The notes under the pieces are model-generated. The model was given only the letters and a program-made list of their open reading frames with translations. It ran no database searches and was not told the DNA's origin. From Acidobacteriaceae bacterium (GTDB lineage Bacteria > Acidobacteriota > Terriglobia > Terriglobales > Acidobacteriaceae), in contig PLUJ01000328.1 of the NCBI GenBank assembly GCA_003165455.1, forward strand, positions 9,345 to 14,446: a stretch of DNA of 5,102 nt, written 5' to 3'. Made by a program: the position numbers and the translations under genes. Of this stretch, positions 1 to 5,102 are shown piece after piece (the stretch's first letter is position 1; each line of letters begins with the position of its first letter).

Positions 1-402
1 CGACCCGGGGTTCGCGCAGGCGAACCTCTTGGCGGAGTGACTCACGGGGACTGTGTTGACTTTAGCCGTGAGTTTGGCACGATCCTGGACGTAGAAGATG
101 CGATAGCGGGCAGTTATACCCTGGAAGTTTCTTCGCCAGGGTTGGATCGAAAGCTGACGAAGGCCGCTGACTTTGAGCGCTTTGTTGGCAGCCGGGTGAA
201 ACTGACCACCCGGCAGCCGTTAAATGACAATCGGCATTTCGAAGGACGATTGGAGAGTTTTGGTGAGGGCTGGCTTACGTTGGATCTAAGGGTGGCCAGC
301 AAGAAATCCCGGAAGAAAATGGGCGAAGAAGCTCAGCAAGCGCAGAAAATGAAAATCGAATTCGCTAACATTGAGAAAGCGAATTTGGTGCCGGAAATCT
401 AG
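1..402 (+). CDS. rimP: Ribosome maturation factor RimP, 3' part (5' end outside window)
   Basis: RimP binds the free 30S subunit in the cytoplasm and assists its late assembly. The frame is open from base 1 and ends at TAG 400-402, so 133 codons are visible. A GTG at 37 could be read as a start, but it encodes the V of the conserved segment GVTHGDC, which is internal in RimP, so the true start lies upstream of the window. Visible residues 13-55 hold the end of the N-terminal alpha/beta domain, with the family signature SSPGLDRKL at 44-52. From about residue 60 to the end is the small SH3-like C-terminal domain, finishing in IEKANLVPEI. A lysine-rich loop (KKSRKK and following) interrupts that domain. 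The stretch just before GVTHGDC, RPGVRAGEPLGG, is not standard RimP and fits the insertion I recall in acidobacterial homologues. Its neighbour nusA is the usual operon partner. The family call is secure; the unseen N-terminus cannot be judged. Confidence 0.95.
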   Translation, partial: RPGVRAGEPLGGVTHGDCVDFSREFGTILDVEDAIAGSYTLEVSSPGLDRKLTKAADFERFVGSRVKLTTRQPLNDNRHFEGRLESFGEGWLTLDLRVASKKSRKKMGEEAQQAQKMKIEFANIEKANLVPEI

Positions 403-495
403 AAATCGCGATTCGTAATTTGTGAATTGAAGAAGTGTTGCGAGGTTTTTTCACTCACAGATTACAAAATCACCAACTTACAAATTGGTTGACCT
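403..495. repeat. rimP-nusA spacer made of inverted degenerate heptad repeats
   Basis: This AT-rich 93-bp gap contains no gene. Right after the rimP stop is a perfect 10-bp palindrome, AATCGCGATT (404-413). Heptad-like units follow on the + strand: ATTCGTA (411-417) and ATTTGTG (418-424). Related units lie on the minus strand between about 453 and 487: reading the complement gives ATTTGTA, AGTTGGTG, ATTTTGTA, ATCTGTG. As a result GTAATTTGTGA (415-425) and TCACAGATTAC (455-465) are complementary over 11 positions with one G-U pair, enclosing a 29-nt loop. A run of six T (446-451) lies inside the loop, not after the stem, so this is not a normal intrinsic terminator. No convincing sigma70 promoter was found: TTGCGA (438-443) and TACAAA (464-469) are 20 bp apart. 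Whether the repeats act in RNA or are only repeat debris cannot be decided here. Confidence 0.6.
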
Positions 496-2016
496 ATGGC
501 AAGTGAGCTCTACAACACGATCGACGCGCTGAGCCGTGAAAAAGGAATCGATCCGCAAATCGTGGTGACGGCGGTTGAAGACGCGATTGTGATGGCAACG
601 CGGAAGTACTACAAGACACAGGAGAATCTCCGCGCCGTGTTGGATCGGGATTCTGGAAAGATCAACGCCTATGCGGTCAGGACCGTCGTAGAGACGCCTG
701 AACAGGTGGAAGATCCTCTGTTGCAGGTCACCGTGGAAGAAGCCCGCAAGACAGACCCGAATCTTCAGGTCGGCGGAGAGTTGCGGATTCCGAAGCCCAC
801 CGAAGGAATTCTTGGACGCATTGCGGCGCAGCTGGCGAAGCAGGTAATTTTTCAGAAGGTACGTGAGGCGGAACGCGACACCGTCTACAACGAATACATC
901 GGGCGCGTGAGCGAAGTAGTGAACGCGACCGTGAAGCGAGTCGAAGGTCCGGACGTGATCTTTGACATCGGCAAGGCGGAAGCGCGCATGCCTCGCAAGG
1001 AGCAGTCTCGGCTGGAGTCTTTCGCGATCGGCGAGCGGGTAAGAGTGGTAATCGCGCGAGTGGAACGAGCAGCGAAGGGTCCTGGCGTGGTAGTATCGCG
1101 CGCCGTTCCGGATTTGGTGCAGCATCTGTTCCAGACCGAAGTGCCCGAGATTTATGACGGCACGGTGGTGATCCGTGCAATCGCGCGGGAGGCGGGTGAG
1201 CGCACAAAAATCGCGGTGATGTCCAAGGACAAGGACGTGGATGCCGTGGGCGCCTGCGTCGGCATGAAGGGCATGCGGGTGCAATCGATCATCCGCGAGC
1301 TGCATGGAGAAAAGATCGATATCATTGAGTATCACGAAGATGCGGTAACGTTCGCCGAGAAGGCGTTGCAGCCGGCCAAGGTAAGCAAAGTCACCATTGT
1401 CGATTCTGGCGGCAAGCACCTGGAAGTTGTGGTGGATGACAGCCAGCTCTCCCTTGCCATCGGCAAGAAGGGGCAGAACGTTCGACTGGCGGCGAAGCTG
1501 CTTGGCTGGAAGATTGACATCAAGAGTGAAGAAGAAAAGCGTCAGGAAGTGGAACAGCAGATGTCGGCCATGGTCACACAAACGGCCACTCCGTTGGAGA
1601 GCGTACCGGGCTTGGGCGACGGGCTGGTTGAAAAGTTGGGTGCTGCCGGAATCACCACCGTCGAGGCCTTGGCTGATATGACGCCGGAACAACTTGAAGC
1701 GATCGAAGGAATTGGTCCCAAGACGGTGGAAAAAATCAGTCTCGCGGTGAATAATTACTTCGCCAGCCTGGAAGGCGAAATTGCGGTCGAGGGCGAGATT
1801 GTGGAAGGCGAAGCTGGGGTACCGGAATCGTTGGAACCCGGCACCGAAGAAGTTGTGGCTGGTGGAGAAGGCGAAGTTTTAGGTGCGGAAACACCGGTCT
1901 CCGGCGAAGAACACGTTTCCGAGGAGCCTGTCGCCTCTGGCGATGTTGAGGCTGAGAGTTCCGCGGAGAAGCTTCCTTTGGATGAAGATTCCGTGTCCGA
2001 GAAGACAGAGCAATGA
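496..2016 (+). CDS. nusA: Transcription termination/antitermination factor NusA
   Basis: NusA binds RNA polymerase near the RNA exit channel and nascent RNA, promoting pausing and hairpin termination and taking part in antitermination complexes. The 506 residues show the full order of domains: polymerase-binding N-terminal domain (about 1-130, with the conserved AKQVIFQKVREAER), S1 domain (about 133-198), KH1 (about 200-280, VGACVGMKG at 251-259) and KH2 (about 290-348, AIGKKGQNVRLAAKLLGW, GKKG at 323-326). A helix-hairpin-helix segment follows (about 366-420, VPGLGDGLVEKLGAAGI and IEGIGPKTVEKI). The last 81 residues (426-506) are a low-complexity tail with 26 Asp/Glu and only 2 Lys, including four EGE(I/A/V) units. 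E. coli NusA has two acidic repeat domains after KH2; here I see one HhH unit and the tail. The ATG at 496 is the start: an in-frame TGA at 490-492 excludes anything further upstream, and the N-terminus matches the family. No clear Shine-Dalgarno sequence precedes it. No key motif is missing. Confidence 0.98.
   Translation: MASELYNTIDALSREKGIDPQIVVTAVEDAIVMATRKYYKTQENLRAVLDRDSGKINAYAVRTVVETPEQVEDPLLQVTVEEARKTDPNLQVGGELRIPKPTEGILGRIAAQLAKQVIFQKVREAERDTVYNEYIGRVSEVVNATVKRVEGPDVIFDIGKAEARMPRKEQSRLESFAIGERVRVVIARVERAAKGPGVVVSRAVPDLVQHLFQTEVPEIYDGTVVIRAIAREAGERTKIAVMSKDKDVDAVGACVGMKGMRVQSIIRELHGEKIDIIEYHEDAVTFAEKALQPAKVSKVTIVDSGGKHLEVVVDDSQLSLAIGKKGQNVRLAAKLLGWKIDIKSEEEKRQEVEQQMSAMVTQTATPLESVPGLGDGLVEKLGAAGITTVEALADMTPEQLEAIEGIGPKTVEKISLAVNNYFASLEGEIAVEGEIVEGEAGVPESLEPGTEEVVAGGEGEVLGAETPVSGEEHVSEEPVASGDVEAESSAEKLPLDEDSVSEKTEQ
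1771..2013 (+). other. nusA: Acidic low-complexity C-terminal tail of NusA
   Basis: Codons 426-506 of nusA encode a strongly acidic, probably disordered extension beyond the helix-hairpin-helix segment. By hand count it has 26 Asp/Glu against 2 Lys and no Arg. It begins with the close repeats EGEI, EGEI, EGEA (426-440) and a further EGEV (458-461), mirrored in the DNA by GAAGGCGAA and GAGGGCGAG type units. No known fold is visible. A negatively charged tail could compete with RNA for the KH or S1 surfaces or contact other proteins, but that is inference. Confidence 0.7.
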
Positions 2017-2130
2017 TGTCGCGCTGGCATTTGTGCGATGACAATGGATCGATCAGTAGGAATACAACAACAAGGACTCCGTGAGGTCGCAATGAAGACC
2101 TAACTACAACGCGGAGGACCGAAAGGCCGG
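2017..2130 (+). promoter_or_regulatory. infB leader with possible structure masking the ribosome binding site
   Basis: The 114 bases between nusA and infB hold no recognisable gene. CTCCGTG (2077-2083) can pair with CGCGGAG (2110-2116), which contains most of the infB Shine-Dalgarno sequence (six Watson-Crick pairs and one G-U). Inside it, AGGTC (2084-2088) pairs with GACCT (2097-2101), so the two stems stack with an 8-nt bulge (2102-2109) on one side. A second, partly exclusive hairpin can form next to the start: GG-CC, with a bulged A2118, closed by a GAAA tetraloop at 2121-2124 (2116-2128). The nusA reading frame continues open after its stop to TAA 2101-2103, where a 21-codon frame from ATG 2038 would end. 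No promoter or terminator was recognised. Pairing was found by eye; stability was not calculated. Confidence 0.4.
2113..2117 (+). promoter_or_regulatory. Shine-Dalgarno sequence of infB (GGAGG), unusually far from start
   Basis: GGAGG matches the anti-Shine-Dalgarno core well, but 13 bases separate it from ATG 2131, longer than the usual 5-9. A small hairpin with a GAAA loop (2116-2128) between motif and start could shorten the effective distance. A second weaker purine stretch, GAAAGG (2121-2126), is only 4 bases from the ATG. Confidence 0.6.
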
Positions 2131-5061
2131 ATGAGTAAGGTTCGAATTAACGATCTAGCCCGAGAGCTGGAAGTAAAGAGCAGAGAGATCTTGGAAACGC
2201 TTCCGCTCGTCGGGGTCACTGAGAAGAAAACGCATTCCAGTTCTCTGGAAGAGCATGAAGCTGAAAAGGTTCGTGTCTACATCCGTTCTGCGGCGGAACG
2301 TTCCTCATCTCCTGGAAAATCTGGTTCGCGCTCCGCTCGGGGCGACGACGAAATCAAAACCAAGATTGATCTATCTAATATTTCGCGTCCCGGGGATGTG
2401 CTGAAGGCGATCACGCAGCGAAAGGAAACCGCAGCGGCCCCTGCAGCAGTGCGCCCGGTTGCCCCTCTCCTACAACCTCCCCCGACGGCGATTACACCGC
2501 CTCCAGCGGAGAAAATCGTCGCGGCCCCGCCTGCAGCAGTGAGCCGGCCGACCACGGTTGCGCCTGCGGCAGTGAAGTCCGCTCCCGACAATGCGCCCGT
2601 TACCACCAGCGCGCCAGTAACTCCGAGACCGGTGGTGGCGGCTCCGCCGCCTCCTCCAGTTGTCTCCGCCACACCAGCTTCGTCTGTTGTCGTCCCCATG
2701 CGACCTCCCGCAATGCCAGCATCTGCAAGTCCGTCATCACCTGCACGTCCCACCGTGGCTGAGGCACCATCCCCAGGGCCAGTGATCGTTCCCAGACCGG
2801 CTGCTCCACAACCTCCAGCGCCCCGCATGATCGTGCCGCAGACGGGTCCCCGGCCTGTATACAAAGCTCCCGTGCGTTCTACTTCACCCCCGCCGCCAGT
2901 GCAGCCAGGAGTTCCGATCGGCGGCGCAATGCGTCCCTCGGCTGGACGACCCGTCCCGGGCCAACCAATTTTTCAGCGTCGCCCACCCATGCAAGGTGGT
3001 GGAGGAGCTCCAGGCGGTCCGCCACGTCCTCCCCTTCGTCCGGGCGAACGTCGCCCGATGCACCCGACACGGCAGGCGCCGGCAGGTGCGCGTCCGCTCG
3101 GCGTGGGGCCTGCGCTTCCACCTCCAGGCACAACCCGGCCAGGCAGTCGTCCGGGGGGCCCAGCGCGGCGTCCCGGGCAGCGCTATGTCCCTCGCGGGGT
3201 GAAGGAAGGCCCGATGAAGGGCTATACGCCGCCACCGCGTATGGTGGTGTCGAATGAGCCCCAGCCAATCACCCGCAGCATCACTATTACGGAAGGAATT
3301 AGTGTCAAGGATTTGGCGGAGAAGCTCGAAATCCGCGCCAAGGATTTGATCTCCCGTCTTCTTTCGAAGGGTGTGTTTGCGACCATCAATCAGACACTCG
3401 ACGCGGAACTCGCCAGTGAAATGGCTCGCTTCTTCGGCGCAGACACGAACGTGATTACGTTCGAAGAACAGACCGCGAAGGAAGTCGACGCCGCTGCTGC
3501 CAGCGAAGACTCCGCTCCTGAGACCGGGGTTCGTCCTCCTGTTGTCACGATCATGGGCCACGTCGATCATGGTAAGACCACGTTGTTGGACGCCATTCGT
3601 TTGACCAACGTCGCCGGAGGCGAAGCCGGAGGCATTACCCAGCATATCGGTGCCTACAAAGTACGAATTACGGATACGGAATCGCCGGCATTGGGCCGAG
3701 AGATCGTATTCCTCGACACGCCTGGTCACGAGGCCTTCACTCGCATGCGATCCCGCGGAGCAAAGGCCACCGACATCGTTGTGCTGGTAGTTGCTGCTGA
3801 CGATGGGGTGATGCCGCAAACGGTCGAAGCCATCGATCACGCTCACGCCGCTGAAGTGCCAATCATCGTGGCAGTGAACAAAATCGACAAGCCTGACGCT
3901 CTTCCCGATCGTGTCAAGAAACAACTTGCCGATCGCGGACTGATGCCGGAAGATTGGGGCGGGAAAACGGTGTTCGTTGACGTCTCTGCTAAGAAAAAAA
4001 CGAACCTTAACCTGCTCATGGAAATGATCTGCTTGGTCGCCGACCTTGGCGAATTGAAAGCTACGCCGGAACGTGCTGCTACCGGCGTTGTTCTCGAAGC
4101 GAAACTTGATCGCGGACGAGGTCCAGTAGCCACCGTGCTGGTGCAAAACGGAACCCTCAATGCCGGCGACAATTTTGTGGTCGGGAACGTTTACGGCAAA
4201 GTGCGCGCCATGTTCGATGATCGCGGTGCGCAGTTGAAGACCGCTCCCCCTTCCACCCCGGTGGAAATCATCGGCATGGAGTCGTTGCCGCAGGCTGGCG
4301 ACCAATTCGTGGTGGTCGCTGATCGCGACAAAGCGCGCGGCATCTCCGAGTACCGCGAACAGAAATCCCGGGAAGCGGCTCTGGCCAAGAGCTCCCGCGT
4401 ATCGCTCGAAGGACTGGCGGAACAGATCAAAGCCGCTGGGACCAAGGAACTCAACGTTATCCTCAAGGGCGACGTGCAAGGTTCGGTGGAAGTAATCACC
4501 GACTTGCTGACGAAACTTTCGAACGACAAGGTTCGCTTGAAGCTTCTGCGATCCGGCGTGGGTGCAATCACCGAGACGGACGTTCTTCTCGCGTCAGCCT
4601 CGAACGCCATCATCATCGGCTTCAACGTACGACCGGAGCGCAAGGCCCAGGAACTTGCCGATCAGGAAAAAGTTGATATTCGCCTGCACTCCATCATTTA
4701 CGAGTTGCAGGACGAGATAAAGCGTGCGATGAGCGGCCTGCTCGAACCAACGTTCAAGGAACATTATCAAGGTCGCGCTGAAGTGCTGAACGTTTTCAAA
4801 ATCCCGAAGGTTGGAACCGTCGCCGGTTGCCGCGTGAGCGATGGCTTGATCAAACGCGACTCGGAAGTTCGCCTTCTCCGGGACAGCGTACAGGTCTTCA
4901 AGGGCAAAGTGGGATCGCTACGGCGTTTCAAGGACGACGCCAAAGAGGTCAGCAACGGCATGGAGTGCGGCATTTCGATCGCAGGCTACGGAGATATCAA
5001 GGTGGGAGACACTATCGAGGCCTTCGCTACCGAAAGAATCGCCGCGGAAGTGATTGCGTAA
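2131..5061 (+). CDS. infB: Translation initiation factor IF2, long form with Pro/Ala-rich linker
   Basis: IF2 is the GTPase that recruits initiator fMet-tRNA to the 30S subunit and promotes 50S joining. The 976 residues show: an IF2_N helical domain at 1-55; a short polar stretch to about 100; a Pro/Ala/Val-rich linker (about 100-265) becoming Gly/Arg/Pro-rich and basic (about 265-355); a second IF2_N-type domain (about 384-440, ISVKDLAEKLEIRAKDLISRL); and the G domain. GTPase motifs are intact: G1 GHVDHGKT 476-483, G2 GGITQHIG 500-507, G3 DTPGH 529-533 with the catalytic-type His533, G4 NKID 583-586, G5 SAK 619-621. A beta-barrel domain II (about 650-740), domain III (about 765-860, ELNVILKGDVQGSVE) and the fMet-tRNA-binding C2 domain (about 875-970, GMECGI, GDIKVGDTIEAF) follow. 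It is longer than E. coli IF2 (890) because of the linker. ATG 2131 is chosen because the N-terminus matches the family and no ATG, GTG or TTG lies between it and the in-frame TAA at 2101. Confidence 0.99.
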   Translation: MSKVRINDLARELEVKSREILETLPLVGVTEKKTHSSSLEEHEAEKVRVYIRSAAERSSSPGKSGSRSARGDDEIKTKIDLSNISRPGDVLKAITQRKETAAAPAAVRPVAPLLQPPPTAITPPPAEKIVAAPPAAVSRPTTVAPAAVKSAPDNAPVTTSAPVTPRPVVAAPPPPPVVSATPASSVVVPMRPPAMPASASPSSPARPTVAEAPSPGPVIVPRPAAPQPPAPRMIVPQTGPRPVYKAPVRSTSPPPPVQPGVPIGGAMRPSAGRPVPGQPIFQRRPPMQGGGGAPGGPPRPPLRPGERRPMHPTRQAPAGARPLGVGPALPPPGTTRPGSRPGGPARRPGQRYVPRGVKEGPMKGYTPPPRMVVSNEPQPITRSITITEGISVKDLAEKLEIRAKDLISRLLSKGVFATINQTLDAELASEMARFFGADTNVITFEEQTAKEVDAAAASEDSAPETGVRPPVVTIMGHVDHGKTTLLDAIRLTNVAGGEAGGITQHIGAYKVRITDTESPALGREIVFLDTPGHEAFTRMRSRGAKATDIVVLVVAADDGVMPQTVEAIDHAHAAEVPIIVAVNKIDKPDALPDRVKKQLADRGLMPEDWGGKTVFVDVSAKKKTNLNLLMEMICLVADLGELKATPERAATGVVLEAKLDRGRGPVATVLVQNGTLNAGDNFVVGNVYGKVRAMFDDRGAQLKTAPPSTPVEIIGMESLPQAGDQFVVVADRDKARGISEYREQKSREAALAKSSRVSLEGLAEQIKAAGTKELNVILKGDVQGSVEVITDLLTKLSNDKVRLKLLRSGVGAITETDVLLASASNAIIIGFNVRPERKAQELADQEKVDIRLHSIIYELQDEIKRAMSGLLEPTFKEHYQGRAEVLNVFKIPKVGTVAGCRVSDGLIKRDSEVRLLRDSVQVFKGKVGSLRRFKDDAKEVSNGMECGISIAGYGDIKVGDTIEAFATERIAAEVIA
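2434..2574 (+). repeat. Short direct repeats in the IF2 linker (PAAV units)
   Basis: GCGGCCCCTGCAGCAGTG (2434-2451) recurs with a 3-base insertion at 2521-2541 and, shorter and diverged, as GCGCCTGCGGCAGTG at 2560-2574. They encode PAAV at IF2 residues 104-107, 134-137 and 145-148, each in an Ala/Pro context. The near identity at DNA level of the first two suggests duplication inside the linker rather than chance codon use. All insertions keep the reading frame. Confidence 0.6.
3202..3216 (+). promoter_or_regulatory. Candidate internal ribosome binding site and start for a short IF2 isoform
   Basis: Inside infB, AAGGAAGG (3202-3209) lies 4 bases before an in-frame ATG at 3214-3216, codon 362. 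Translation from here would give a 615-residue protein that drops the first IF2_N domain and the whole low-complexity linker but keeps the second IF2_N domain, G domain and C-terminal domains. E. coli and other bacteria make shorter IF2 forms from internal in-frame starts, so this is plausible, but the purine run also encodes ordinary residues (KEG) and may be coincidental. Confidence 0.35.
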
Positions 5062-5065
5062 GAAA

Positions 5066-5102
5066 GTTCTCGGGGTCTCGGCTCTCAGTTCTCAGTTCTC
5101 AG
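5066..5102 (+). repeat. Heptad tandem repeat (GTTCTCA) after infB, running off the window
   Basis: Four bases after the infB stop begins a tandem array: GTTCTCG (5066-5072), GGGTCTCG (5073-5080, eight bases), GCTCTCA (5081-5087), GTTCTCA (5088-5094), GTTCTCA (5095-5101) and the first base of another unit. The units become more exact toward the right edge, so the array probably continues. No hairpin followed by T run is visible, so nothing here looks like an intrinsic terminator. I recall similar 7-bp intergenic arrays in acidobacterial genomes, which is not verified here. Confidence 0.75.

Noticed and set aside
37..39. GTG as the start of rimP
   Set aside because: The frame is open to base 1 and the GTG encodes the V in the internal GVTHGDC motif, so the gene is cut by the window edge rather than starting here.
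404..413. Palindrome AATCGCGATT as an operator
   Set aside because: It is perfect over 10 bp but short, and TCGCGA/ATCGCG words are common in this sequence. There is no second copy or promoter to support an operator.
426..465. Intrinsic terminator between rimP and nusA because of the T run at 446-451
   Set aside because: The complementary arms 415-425 and 455-465 enclose the T run instead of preceding it, and the stem is AT-rich, so the geometry is wrong for a terminator.
438..469. Sigma70-type promoter TTGCGA...TACAAA before nusA
   Set aside because: The 20-bp spacing is too long and the -10 match is moderate. In AT-rich repeat sequence such matches arise by chance.
478..1692. 404-codon open frame on the minus strand opposite nusA
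   Set aside because: It lies wholly antisense to a gene with full NusA domain content, has no recognisable domain, is rich in His, Arg and Leu as complement shadows are, and is explained by GC-rich codon use on the sense strand.
2047..2054. GATCGATC palindrome in the infB leader
   Set aside because: Eight bases only, no second site or promoter nearby. It is best regarded as chance.
2884..4479. 531-codon open frame on the minus strand opposite infB
   Set aside because: It covers the conserved GTPase core of IF2, whose sense translation is unmistakable. The antisense product shows no family motif, so it is a shadow frame.

Overview
The window is a conserved housekeeping transcription/translation cluster read entirely on the + strand: the 3' part of rimP (ribosome maturation factor), complete nusA (transcription elongation/termination factor) and complete infB (translation initiation factor IF2). 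The GC-rich codons, the long sequence just before the RimP 'GVTHGDC' segment, the NusA N-terminus starting MASELYNTIDALSREKG, the IF2 N-terminus starting MSKVRINDLARELEVKS and the very long Pro/Ala/Gly/Arg linker in IF2 all resemble Acidobacteriota (Terriglobia / Koribacter-like). This assignment comes from memory of family sequences, not from a search.

Layout: 1-402 is rimP, cut by the left edge. 403-495 is an AT-rich spacer built of degenerate heptad-like repeats in inverted orientation. 496-2016 is nusA. 2017-2130 is a 114-bp leader for infB, with a possible stem that hides the Shine-Dalgarno sequence and a short open frame. 2131-5061 is infB. 5062-5102 is a second, different heptad repeat array that runs off the right edge. 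The order is that of the widespread rimP-nusA-infB operon, but no ylxR (rnpM) or ylxQ gene lies between nusA and infB. rbfA would be the usual next gene but is outside the window.

The genes form a logical unit. RimP helps assemble the 30S subunit. NusA rides on RNA polymerase and modulates pausing, termination and antitermination. IF2 brings initiator tRNA to the 30S subunit and promotes 50S joining. I see no mobile element, CRISPR array, RNA gene or defence system, and no convincing new system. The points worth a second look are regulatory or structural: the two heptad-repeat spacers, the structured infB leader, a possible internal start giving a short IF2 isoform, the polyproline and C-rich IF2 linker, and the acidic tail of NusA.
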